A DNA stretch of 64,000 nucleotides from Didymodactylos carnosus (lineage: Eukaryota > Rotifera > Eurotatoria > Philodinida > Philodinidae): contig CAJNOQ010000047.1 of the NCBI GenBank assembly GCA_905250885.1, positions 1 to 64,000 on the forward strand, given 5' to 3'. Shown piece after piece: positions 45,751 to 55,199 of this stretch. Position numbers and translations under genes: made by a program. Below the pieces are notes generated by a model, which searched no databases, was not told the DNA's origin, and worked only from the letters and a program-made list of their open reading frames with translations. Position 1 is the first letter of the stretch, and every line of letters begins with the position of its first letter.

Positions 45751-46087
45751 CAGTCGTTATAGCTGAGTCGCTAGTGCGCGGAGTAGGATGAGCAAGCAGC
45801 AATGTTTCTCGTGCCATACTAAGCGCCTTTTCATACTATTTCAATGCTTTCTCATAATCACCTTGATTGTCATAAACTAGTCTCATGTTATTATATGTTG
45901 TTGCAATAGATGGGTGATTTGGTGGAAGTGAAATCAATTTAATTTCAAGACCTTTCTCATAATATTTCGATGCTTTCTCATAATCACCTTGATTACGATG
46001 AACTTCCCCGATGTTATTATATGTTGTTGCAATATCAGGGTGAGTTTTATTTTTAAATAAAACGAAACGCGTCGCAATAAGCAACAA
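45751..46087 (-). pseudogene. TPR-repeat gene fragment, copy B of the duplication
   Basis: Two 42-residue TPR units are readable (TTYNNIGEVHRNQGDYEKAS and TTYNNMRLVYDNQGDYEKAL), followed by the same 3' sequence as copy A. It is offset from copy A by about 533 bp, which suggests a tandem duplication of a TPR gene end. It has no start and no recognised upstream exon. Confidence 0.65.
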
Positions 46088-46478
46088 TTTTATTTTCTAT
46101 GGTATCATGAACAATATTATAAACAAGCAATATACTTATATATAAAATACAAAATCTAGTATAATTCATGAAGAACAGCTTATTGCAGCTAAACAACGAT
46201 ATGAAATAACAAAAGATATTTAAAGTTATAAACGGTCAACACGAAGAAAAGCTTGCTGTTCTTTACATGAACATGAAAAATTAAACAATGATACTGATTC
46301 TGATTGATTTAATTTCATGAAGAATAAAATATATACCCGTAAGTTTCGTTTGTTTTTTCATTCTATATTCTTTTTTCGTTCTTGATTACTAATTAAATTT
46401 ATTATCTTTTTTGGATTACAAGAATTTCACATTTTTCGTTTTATATATATATATATGTAAAAACAACGACGCCATATC

Positions 46479-46680
46479 GATTGAGAACGATTTGAAACTG
46501 TGCACTCTTGAAGGAGAACAATATTTTATAATCTATCTCAAAGGAGAACATATTCAACTGCTGCACTCTCGAATGAGAACAATTTATAAACTTATTCTTA
46601 AAGGAGAACATTTTCAAATAGTATACTCTAGAAGGAGAACAATCGTTTGCACATAATCTCAAATGAGAACATTTTTATTA
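46479..46680 (+). repeat. 60-bp tandem repeat, about 3.3 copies
   Basis: The units begin near 46501, 46562 and 46622, with a partial one before. Each holds two half-units built on GGAGAACA or TGAGAACA, for example TCTTGAAGGAGAACAAT and CTCAAAGGAGAACAT. The unit length of 60-61 bp keeps a plus-strand frame open, but the encoded peptide is not convincing. A regulatory or minisatellite array is more likely. Confidence 0.65.
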
Positions 46681-46689
46681 TTATGGTCA

Positions 46690-47040
46690 GAATTCTCTAT
46701 AATCTTTTGTGCCCGCGACTCACCATCTCATGAATGGCACCTTCGTACTGATGTGGTACTGGTGAAATGTCATCTCCAACTTTTCGCTTTAAATCCCGTA
46801 CTAGTGGATGCTCAACCTTGACTTCTTCATGTGCATGGTTCCCACGTTCCACTAAAACTGCTAACGTCGTTGCTAATTTTACGCGTACGAAGGCGATAAC
46901 GATACGTTTTATACAATAACGACTTATGACCATCTTTACTAGTATCTTCAGTCGCATATGATAATGACAGTTTTTGTTTCTCGATAATCAGTCTGATCAG
47001 TCGAATATTTTGATGTGCCAACGAAACAAGATTACCCAAT
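46690..47040 (-). pseudogene. FLYWCH-type zinc-finger fragment
   Basis: Minus-strand blocks resemble a FLYWCH domain: GHKSLLYKTYRYRLRTRK (the F/Y-rich start, about 46900-46960) and, in another frame, ERGNHAHEEVKVEHPLVRDL then KRKVGDDISPVP (the His-x-His end and following helix, about 46720-46850). The central YWxC part is not in one frame with either, so at least one frame change has occurred. FLYWCH domains bind DNA and often travel with MULE transposases. No transposase core was found here, so host or transposon origin is open. Confidence 0.45.
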
Positions 47041-48715
47041 TATATTAGCCAATGTTTTGACAAACTGTTATTTGGGAACAACCAATAACATTGTTCAACA
47101 ATGTCAGCTGTATTCGGCAGGAATATGAAGTTGTTTGCCATAATTATACACATGTATTTTAAAAACCTAATCCGAAAATTTATGATTTGTCAACCAATAG
47201 CATTTCCAGAATATATATTGCCGAAAGAATGTGAAACTGGTAATAAACAAGTGAACGGTTAGATTGTGAATAATACTGACTAGTGTGAAACCTAAACTAT
47301 GGTTGAGTAAGAAACATAATGAACTATCGCTCATGTAAAATGTATGTTGACATTGTTATCGAAAAAAAATTATTATGGTAAGACGAAGTTTAATGAATGG
47401 ATCTGGAAGAATACTTCTCATTTATTCAGAAATTGTATCTACGTGATTTTTACACAGACAATAATTACCAACAAAAAGGATGGCAGCCGAATACTTTAAG
47501 TGAAGTCGATGATTGCTTTGTTCTTGTCAGCCAAGATGAATATGCTCTAAATGTCATTTTTGGAATACTCATCGACTTTATTGGCATCAATGCTTTGAAA
47601 AGAACATCTATGTCATCTAATTCTTACATCAAATCCCGTTGGAAATCTATATAAAATTTCCTTTAGATATTGATCTTTATGAACTTAATTAATCTTCTTT
47701 TATTCCGGTACCGTTTTTGTTTCAAGTTTATCGTGCAAACTTTTAATTTCCTTTTTCATATTATCATTCTTTTGTATTAGTACTGGTACGTGTTCACAAT
47801 TCATATTGATATTAGAATGAGCGACAATCAGTAACTCAATGATGAAAAACAAATGTAGATCAGTATAAAATTTAAGCCCGAAAGACCTAGTAACGCTGGA
47901 TGACTAATAGATTTTAAAAGCATATACTGACAGAAAACTCACCGTTCTCTCAGTTGCGTTCTGAAATCAACTAAACAAGAGTGAGCAAATCACTTTCTGA
48001 GAAAAGTGCACGGTTTTTGAAGAAATTGAGACAAAACTAACACAAAGAGAAGAACTGATCGAAAAGAAAAGACAAATCACATCTGCACGGATAATGAAAC
48101 ATAACCCACGAATTTGCATAAGCAAGTGTATTTGATTTTGGACTAAATTGTGCAAAGTAAATGCATGAGTTTTAATTTCTCATTCTATGCAACCTGTGAT
48201 GTTTGTGTTCGTCTCTTTCTCACTCTTTATATATCTTGGACAAGCCAAACATCCCGTTTTCTCTGTGCGTGAGCCAAGAGCGAATAGATTCAGAGTACGG
48301 TAACGTGGCGTCGTACACAAAGCAGAAAGGCTGCACATGGGTGTGATATGGAAGAGATTTTAATACTCAAACAAAAGTAGAAGAGTAGACGAAAATATTG
48401 AGCAAATGGAAATGATCAATGAATAAATCAAAAATGAACATGAAAAATATGAGATAAATGCTTAGAAAACTGCATGATCAGTAAATGAGATTACAAAAAG
48501 AAGATTTATCGGAAAAATTCATTCTCATTTCACACAATTAAAATTAAAAGTATTATCACAGATAGAAAAACAGCTCATTTCATTCAAAATACCCGTCATT
48601 CACTGTCAAAAGTTATATTTTAAAAGAGAACATCGGAAAAAATTCATGTTTCGAGGTGACAACATTGATGTCGAAGCAAAGCAATAAGTAGATGATAATT
48701 AAATATGTCTTGTTA
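47041..48715. other. no supported gene
   Basis: An 85-codon plus frame (47397-47654, MDLEEYFSFIQKLYLRDFYT and onward) has a protein-like composition but no family I know; it may be an exon or fragment. The rest is AT-rich and includes the 3' flank of the SHIPPO-repeat gene. Confidence 0.35.
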
Positions 48716-51088
48716 CTACATCCATTTTCTCTCAAAATTAAAATTAAATGACTGTCGATTAGGTGCATGAGGAGAGTATGTTCCCGGGCCTGGTTGATCG
48801 ACATTTGTTAAATCACCCGTCCATCGACTTGTACTAGAAACAAATGCTGCTGAACTCATGTATTTCTTTTCTAAATCTTTGAAATCGCGAATATTGTCTA
48901 AAATATTCGAATATTACGTAAATTATACATAAATATACTAAGTATGCGATAACAAGAACTACATACAAGCGCCTGGACCAGGTAAAGGTATCTCAGGAGG
49001 CGGAGGCACAGCAGGAGCACTGATTGCTAAATAATGGCGTCGTCTATGTAAAGAACAATGTCAGCAATAACGAAGTTCAACACTAGTCACCGTATAATCA
49101 ACACCTACGGTAATAACTGTCGTACGACTTCTTCTTTTAATGGTTCAAATGGGCAATAAGCTCCAGGTCCAGGATGCTTCAAAAACGAAAACATTATGTT
49201 TGCAAGTGTCTTATATAGATATTATGCTCGATATACCTCCTTGTCAGAGTGCGTAGCGAAAGCGTCACGTTTGGATGTGGATTTGAAACTGGATTGTAAG
49301 ATAGGGGCCGATAAATGTGTCATTCTATCATCAAGATCATATGCACCTAAAAGCATTTTTTTTTACTATTTTATAACAAAAATCTACAAAAGTTTTGAAT
49401 TTTTACCCGGTGCTGGTGTATCCATAGTTTTAATCGTGGCATTTGCACGTTTTGTTTTTGAACGAAATGCAGCAGTTGCTGTGACATTATTTGTCTTATT
49501 TACCGTTTTTAATCCTTGAAAAACCTTAACAAATAGTATACTGATTAATACTAGTTTCTACTTAGCATGCGTCATATAGCTTACATCATATTGGTTGGGC
49601 GCTGGTACAGATGACTTTGATGATGATACTCGTTCAGCAATTGGTTTTTGAAACATACTAGAATATTTCCGACTAAAATCGTGTCGTTGTCCAATATTTC
49701 CTGCAATATTGTACGTGCCAGGTGACGGTGCACTGTTACTTGAGCCAAAATTACGCCGATGACTCTAAAAATAAAAGCGTCAAGAAAGGTAAAGCTAAAT
49801 GGGAGTAGAGAGAGAAGAATAAGATCTTCAATTTGGAAAAAAGGAGTTACTTTTGCGGCAAGTCCACCAGAACCCAATTTTGAATCTGACGGTTTTGTCA
49901 GTTGGTGTTGTAAAGTATTTGCTGGCTGATAACTACCAGGTCCGGGTCGATCATTCTAAATACAAAGCAGCTTAGATTGGTATATAGGCGGTTTTTTGTT
50001 TCAAGTTCGAGTCATTTACAACATCATATTGAAATCGTTTGGCAGTTTGCTGGAATCCATGTTTGTCACCATTGCTAGAGATGATAGTTAAATATCTGGA
50101 AGGAATTGATGGTGTACCAGATGCACATATGGTGAAACCTACGAAAATAAGGAAAAAAGAATAATTCAGTTGCATTCTACAATAATTCAACTATCGGAGT
50201 GCATCTATTTTGTGCAATTATCTAGGAATCGTAAACGAATAGCAGTTACTTTTTCAAAACTCAAATACAAACAAGTAAATAACGTACCATCTATTCAAAA
50301 CTAACAAAAAACTTGAAACACGGACTTTAATTTGTAATATAAAATTGAGCTTATCACAGTCTTTGTCCACAATTCAGATTACTGACGGCAAGCTAGGAAG
50401 TTTTGCTTCCAATGCTACTTCGTGCAGACAAGAAGCGTTTCTAATATTGACAATTTTAAAAAGAAGAAGCCCCCATTTAATTAGGTATGCTTGCGTAAGA
50501 GTGAGACAAAAACTCGCGAAAATATGTTCGGAGTTTAAATTTATTTTAACTTTTTGTGTACACACGTCTCTATTTGACAATATATTAGTATTAGTATTCA
50601 TCATCATTCATTCATCATTTTTCTTTTATTTTACATCTTTAAAAACTCAATAGCACATTCAAACACTCAAATGAAAAGATATCAATACTAATATACTCTT
50701 TGTCAAATAGATACGTGTGTATACAAAAAGTTAAAATAATTTAAACTCTGAACGTATTTTGGTGATTCGTGGTGTTCGCAGTTTGGTCTTTCTTACTCAG
50801 ACAATTCGTTTAATTATTTCTCTCCTCTAGTACATCAATGATATTGTATGTACAATAAGAAAGATAAATAAATTTAACAACTAATGTTACTTACCATCAT
50901 CCTCTAAAAATTGAAGTATTGAACAAAAATAAAACAATTAGAAACAGAAAAATATATCAGAAAGTCAATAAAATAGTCATTTCTTGTCTAATCATACCTC
51001 GATGAAGTTTGGTCAAAGCAGACTTTTGTCTCTTCTCTTTGGACAACGGTTCCACCTTAACGATGCTGTCTGTGGCCGTGACAGTCAT
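48716..51088 (-). CDS. SHIPPO (STPG) repeat protein, 10 exons, 352 aa
   Basis: Exons (minus strand): 51088-50998, 50903-50895, 50138-50020, 49955-49851, 49764-49585, 49524-49407, 49346-49237, 49176-49109, 49043-48967, 48897-48716. The total of 1059 nt is a multiple of three. The product carries at least seven Pro-Gly-Pro-Gly-x-Tyr-like SHIPPO motifs: RPGPGSYQ (about 77-84), SPGTYN (121), PAPNQYD (163), PAPGAYD (207), HPGPGAYCP (244), PLPGPGAY (288) and QPGPGTYSP (328). This family includes sperm-tail and ciliary microtubule inner proteins such as ODF3 and the STPG proteins. The segment RRHYLAISAPAVPPPPEIP suggests an STPG1 (MAPO2)-like member, but this is not certain. A 9-nt micro-exon (50903-50895) follows exon 1, and intron 2 (756 nt) holds a palindromic insertion. 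The start is the Met at 51088, 120 bp from the CENPV-like stop. Confidence 0.85.
50480..50800. repeat. palindromic element in an intron of the SHIPPO gene
   Basis: About 85-bp arms at 50515-50605 and 50680-50765 are inverse, with landmarks GGAGTTTAAATTTATTTTAA and TTAAAATAATTTAAACTCTG, and CTCTATTTGACAATATATTA and TATACTCTTTGTCAAATAGA. Weaker complementarity extends outward. The size and structure fit a MITE inserted in intron 2 (50139-50894). Confidence 0.65.
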
Positions 51089-51208
51089 TCATAAAAAATA
51101 TCTAAAATGAAAAATTATTTTATGAATAGATAAAGAATCATCATCAATACGAGAGTTCGTAAGTTCAAGAGGAGATAATGCAAAAACAACTTATAATAAA
51201 AATGAAAT

Positions 51209-51646
51209 TTATTTAATATCAAATGGATTCTTTTCCTTTTTTGCACAATCATCTATCGATTGTTCCCAATGAACACCATCAAAATCAATATATTTAATAC
51301 TCTTAATTGTTGACGAATCAATACAATGAGGCATAATACCATAACAATCAGGATTACTACGCGGACGATAAAAACATTGCACACCACATTTTTTGCAAAA
51401 CATATGCTTTGCTTGATGAGTATTGAATGTATACGTAGTCAACATATCGTCTCCAGTTAACAATGAAAAATATCGTGATGGTATAATAAAATGGTTATTC
51501 TGTTTTTTAATACATATACTACAATTACAGCGAAATACCGTCAAATTTTCACTTGCAAATACCTGAAATTGAACTGAACCACAATGACAACTTCCAAGAT
51601 GTTTTACAAAATCGTCTTCGACAGTTTTTTCAACGCTCAACGACAT
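51209..51646 (-). CDS. CENPV: CENP-V / GFA-family zinc protein, single exon
   Basis: 145 residues covering the whole GFA (glutathione-dependent formaldehyde-activating enzyme-like) fold. Zinc-ligand motifs are present: CHCG (20-23), CNCSIC (39-44) and CKKCGVQ (84-90). The phrases TTYTFNTHQAKHMFCKKCG and YRPRSNPDCYG are very close to human CENPV and its CENPVL relatives. Human CENP-V is a centromere and cytoskeleton-associated protein; the ancestral GFA fold suggests small-molecule or zinc chemistry, so the role here is uncertain. There are no introns, unlike most neighbours. The long N-terminal disordered region of vertebrate CENPV is absent, so this may be closer to the core enzyme-like form. 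It ends 120 bp before the SHIPPO gene start on the same strand. Confidence 0.88.
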   Translation of the reverse strand: MSLSVEKTVEDDFVKHLGSCHCGSVQFQVFASENLTVFRCNCSICIKKQNNHFIIPSRYFSLLTGDDMLTTYTFNTHQAKHMFCKKCGVQCFYRPRSNPDCYGIMPHCIDSSTIKSIKYIDFDGVHWEQSIDDCAKKEKNPFDIK

Positions 51647-52114
51647 TACTTATTAATGATATCTAAAAAAATGAAATTGATTAAGCATAGAAAAAAAGAA
51701 AGAAATACAAGTCTCATTTGAAAATATTAACTATAGACAATTGATCAGAATTTTTCTTTCTCTTCTTCTTATGTACTTAATAATTATGCAAACAGATAGC
51801 AAAAACTAAAGTTTAACGGAAAACAGGTTGATTCAAAAAGTGCATTAACGTTCAAAGAGTATCTTGTGACTTTCTTAGTATAGATAAACTCTGTTGAAGG
51901 TTGTAGTAAATAAATTTTACAAATAAAATACGAAAAAATGACAAGAAAACACATGTTCCTTTATGTATATTTTTACTAAGGAATAAAATTAATCAAACTA
52001 AGACAAATTTTTCCACAATTTCAATCAAACTCATAAACTTTATCGATCTTTCTTAAATAAAATCAAAATAAACAAACCTATAATTATTTTTAAAAAAAAA
52101 ATAAATTTTTCAAA
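51647..52114. other. intergenic, nothing recognised
   Basis: AT-rich stretch holding the presumed 5' flank of the CENPV-like gene and the 3' UTR of MRPL40. Confidence 0.4.
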
Positions 52115-53056
52115 TTATTTATTTTTTTCTGCTTCTCGTTCTTCTTTTTTGATTCGTTTGGCTGCTCGTCGATCTGCCCATATTTGAAGATCCATTTTTT
52201 TCATATGATCCATAAAATTAACACCAAAGCCTTTATCAAAATAATTCGTTATATCATAATAATCTCCATCCGGTGCATCATAATTGGGATTTGGCAAACT
52301 ATATAATGGACCACGTCTTATGAATGGAATTAATTTATTATCGATCTATAAAATTAAAAAAATTTTTAATTTCTACGATTAGTTTAACAAGAACAAATGT
52401 ATCTACTTGAAGAGCTTGTTCGTATAATATTTTATTTTCTTTTTTCAATTGTTCAAGTGCATCTTCTTGAGATTTCATCGCTCGTGATATCAATGTTATC
52501 TCTTGTTGATGTTGTTTATATTTATATTTTGCCCAATCACGATTCAACATTAAACGTTGTGTTGTCTCTTCAGATGTCAATTCTACTTGTGGACGAGTTC
52601 TGATACTATAATAAGATAAAAATAGAAACAGGTTGAATAGATTAGATGAATATACGTACTCGAGTTCTTTCATTATTCGACGTTCTGGTTCATATTCATG
52701 AATTGGTTTTAATTGTTGTTTAAATTTTTCTAATCGTTTAATAACTCGTTCAACACGTTTACGTTTTCGTTCGTCACGAAGTTTATCTAACAATGGATCG
52801 AGTTTTTTCTTTGCTTTTTGTGGTTCACCATTTAATATCGACGTTAGATGAATAGATAAAATCGGTGACACCGAAAAGTGTCGATTTATAATGGGAAATG
52901 TTGATGAAATACATTTCCTAATAAACGAAAAAAAAACAAAATATATGCTAAAATAGTTAAAAAGAATCCATCCAGTACAACTTGCCTTAAAGTCACTTGT
53001 TTCAGTAAACATGTTAATGAGTGAATACTATTCGACGATAAGATATTTATACTCAT
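52115..53056 (-). CDS. MRPL40: mitochondrial large ribosomal subunit protein mL40
   Basis: Exons (minus strand): 53056-52986, 52917-52660, 52605-52407, 52345-52115. They total 759 nt, 252 residues. Recognisable blocks of mL40 are a basic coiled region (KKKLDPLLDKLRDERKRKRV, about 68-87), RRIMKELE, IRTRPQVELTSEETTQRLML (about 113-132), a long helix with SQEDALEQLKKE, IPFIRRGPLYSLPNPNYDAP and DGDYYDIT. Human MRPL40 has RPQVELTFEETERR and PPIPNYQPPEGRYNDIT at matching places. The protein is part of the mitochondrial 39S subunit. The first residues (SINILSSNSIHSLTCLLKQV) are compatible with a targeting peptide. The charged C-terminal extension (MDHMKKMDLQIWADRRAAKR and on) is longer than in vertebrates. 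Intron 1 appears to use a GC donor (AAG|GCAAGT). The longer Met at 53012 reads through that intron and is rejected. Confidence 0.9.
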
Positions 53057-55199
53057 TTCTGTATTATCTAGAGAAATATATTCAAATCAAATGCTAAAGA
53101 AGACTAATCATTTTGAACACACCTAGAGAAATCAGTGGTGAATCGCTTTACACCTCTATTCATCTTCAAAGGAACAGTGCAATGTTCATACATTTGATGG
53201 AAGAAACCATTCTGTCTCAGTATAAGAGCTATTTTCGCTCATAAGGTATAGATGACACAAGGAACAGCCTACAGTCTGACAGCCGGAAAGATCAGATTCA
53301 TTTTCACCTGCATTAAACACATTCAATGTAGCGATTCCGAAATTTCTTCTATATTATGCGACTCAAGTTAACAATAAAAAATAATTCAGTTGTCACCCTC
53401 AAAAATGGGCAGTTTTCTTAACATGAAAGCAAATGTTAGAAATCACCTAAACTAATCCGCACATTTTTATCATAGCTTTCGAACACAAAAAATTGATAGA
53501 TCACGTTGAATGATTGAAATAAAAAACATATCTTATCGAGCGACCAGAAATTCAACTGCTACATGGTGACGCGGCATCCATCCCGGACATAATAAGATAA
53601 CTCGGAAAAACTGGTGAGAAAAAGCGACGTCTCACATTTGAGAACTTAATTACATCTACCTTCCGATGAACCTAATCTCAAATGATAATTTTCTTGTTTG
53701 TATGATCTAATATTTCAGTAAAAGTCTACATCATAGTAGCTACTGTTTCCACCTAAAAGGAAATATAACTCAATATCTTTACCACTATCCAGGTAGTAAA
53801 AAGCGAAACTGTTCAATTAATCCATTATCTGTAGACGTTTGCGCCAAAATTGTGTCTAACCTACTCATCTCGACCCTTAACAACCAAGTTCAATAGTGAG
53901 ACTATACATGAGTGGTCGAAAAGCTGAACCAGTGGAATAAATACTAAGATTGACATAAAGAAGGGCGCCCTCTATCGCGACAGGTTCTGGTTTTAGAGGA
54001 TAAACCGTTTTTTTCTGTAAGTTGTTTCATTCCGCTAATCAAATCATCTTTTCTTTCTTTTTGTATTTTCTTTATTAGAGGAAGATATATCGATATATTT
54101 CAGACATGTTTAAAACTATTGTTTTTTATCGTTGGCACTGAAATCCTGCTGCTTTTTTCAGTTCAATTGAATACCATAACCACATACATCTTTTGATGCT
54201 TTGGCGCTACTTTCTACACTGCATAGTTCATCAAAAAATTTAATTCAGTGGTCAAATATTTAGACCATCAATTCTAGTTTAACTATTCGATAAACTAGAA
54301 TTGATGGTCTAAATATTTACTTGGGATATATACAAATAACGTCTCAAAACAAGGATACCAGCATTTTATCGTTATTATAGGTCAATACCTTGTAGTAAGT
54401 TGGTCTCTTCTGGGATGTCTTCTTTTACATATTTTTATTAAATGTCATAATTACATATCGGATATAAGAGAATATAATGAAAAAGTGAAGCAGATAGACC
54501 TGATTTAGAACCTGTAATTAGAAGATTTCAGAAATAATTTCTCATCCGAATTTAATCGTCAGAATTTTTTTCTTCTTTTTGTTAGATCTCTATGATACGT
54601 AATCAGCATTATTTCAATGGAAACTGTATACTTTTTATTCTCTCACTATTATAGAGATCGAATAGTTCTTCTATTTTGTAGATAATCAATTTAGAATATA
54701 TAGATCAAAAGAAGGAAAACAAATATTATCATCAATGTCAACATAGAATAAAAATGTTCCCATTGACATCCAATATTATTGAGTTATCGTACAAATCTGC
54801 CATTAAATATATAAAAAGACTATCCGAAGTTTTATCCAATCAGACTGGCTATTTTATCGCAAGGTGATATTTTTATTCGAATAAATTTTGAACAAGTGGA
54901 TAATGTATCCAGCATAGTTAAACATATGAAAGCAGATGAATCATTGATATGAAGATGAGATTATTTATTATGTTGTTATCAAACATGAATCTCTATTTGA
55001 AAGTAAATAATTGAATTGAAAGTAATAATCTAACCTTTTGTAGCCCGTCAAATTTATCTTTATTCTGTTATAATAAATGCTATTGATGAGAAGGTTTTTC
55101 TGTCATTCAGTTCATACTTCTGAGAGTATTTTTCTGATATTTTAACGATTTTAATGAACTGTTCATTTTTATTTTAGATGAAATTGTTTGTTAAGTGAT
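53057..55199. other. divergent intergenic region
   Basis: About 2.1 kb between MRPL40 (-) and the acyl-CoA dehydrogenase (+), so it must contain both promoters. No exon is seen, and a striking perfect hairpin lies at 54254-54318. Otherwise AT-rich. Confidence 0.45.
54254..54318. repeat. perfect 28-bp-arm hairpin
   Basis: The left arm 54254-54281 (AAATATTTAGACCATCAATT...) is exactly repeated in inverse at 54291-54318, around a 9-nt loop (ACTATTCGA). The perfection of the arms suggests a recent origin or selection, for example a young mini-transposon or hairpin RNA. Confidence 0.8.

Noticed and set aside
46411-46656. 81-codon plus frame through the 60-bp tandem repeat
   Set aside because: It is open because the unit length is near a multiple of three. 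The peptide is merely a translation of the repeat.
50374-50653. Frames of 77 and 102 codons in an intron of the SHIPPO gene
   Set aside because: They run through the palindromic element and have no protein-like pattern.
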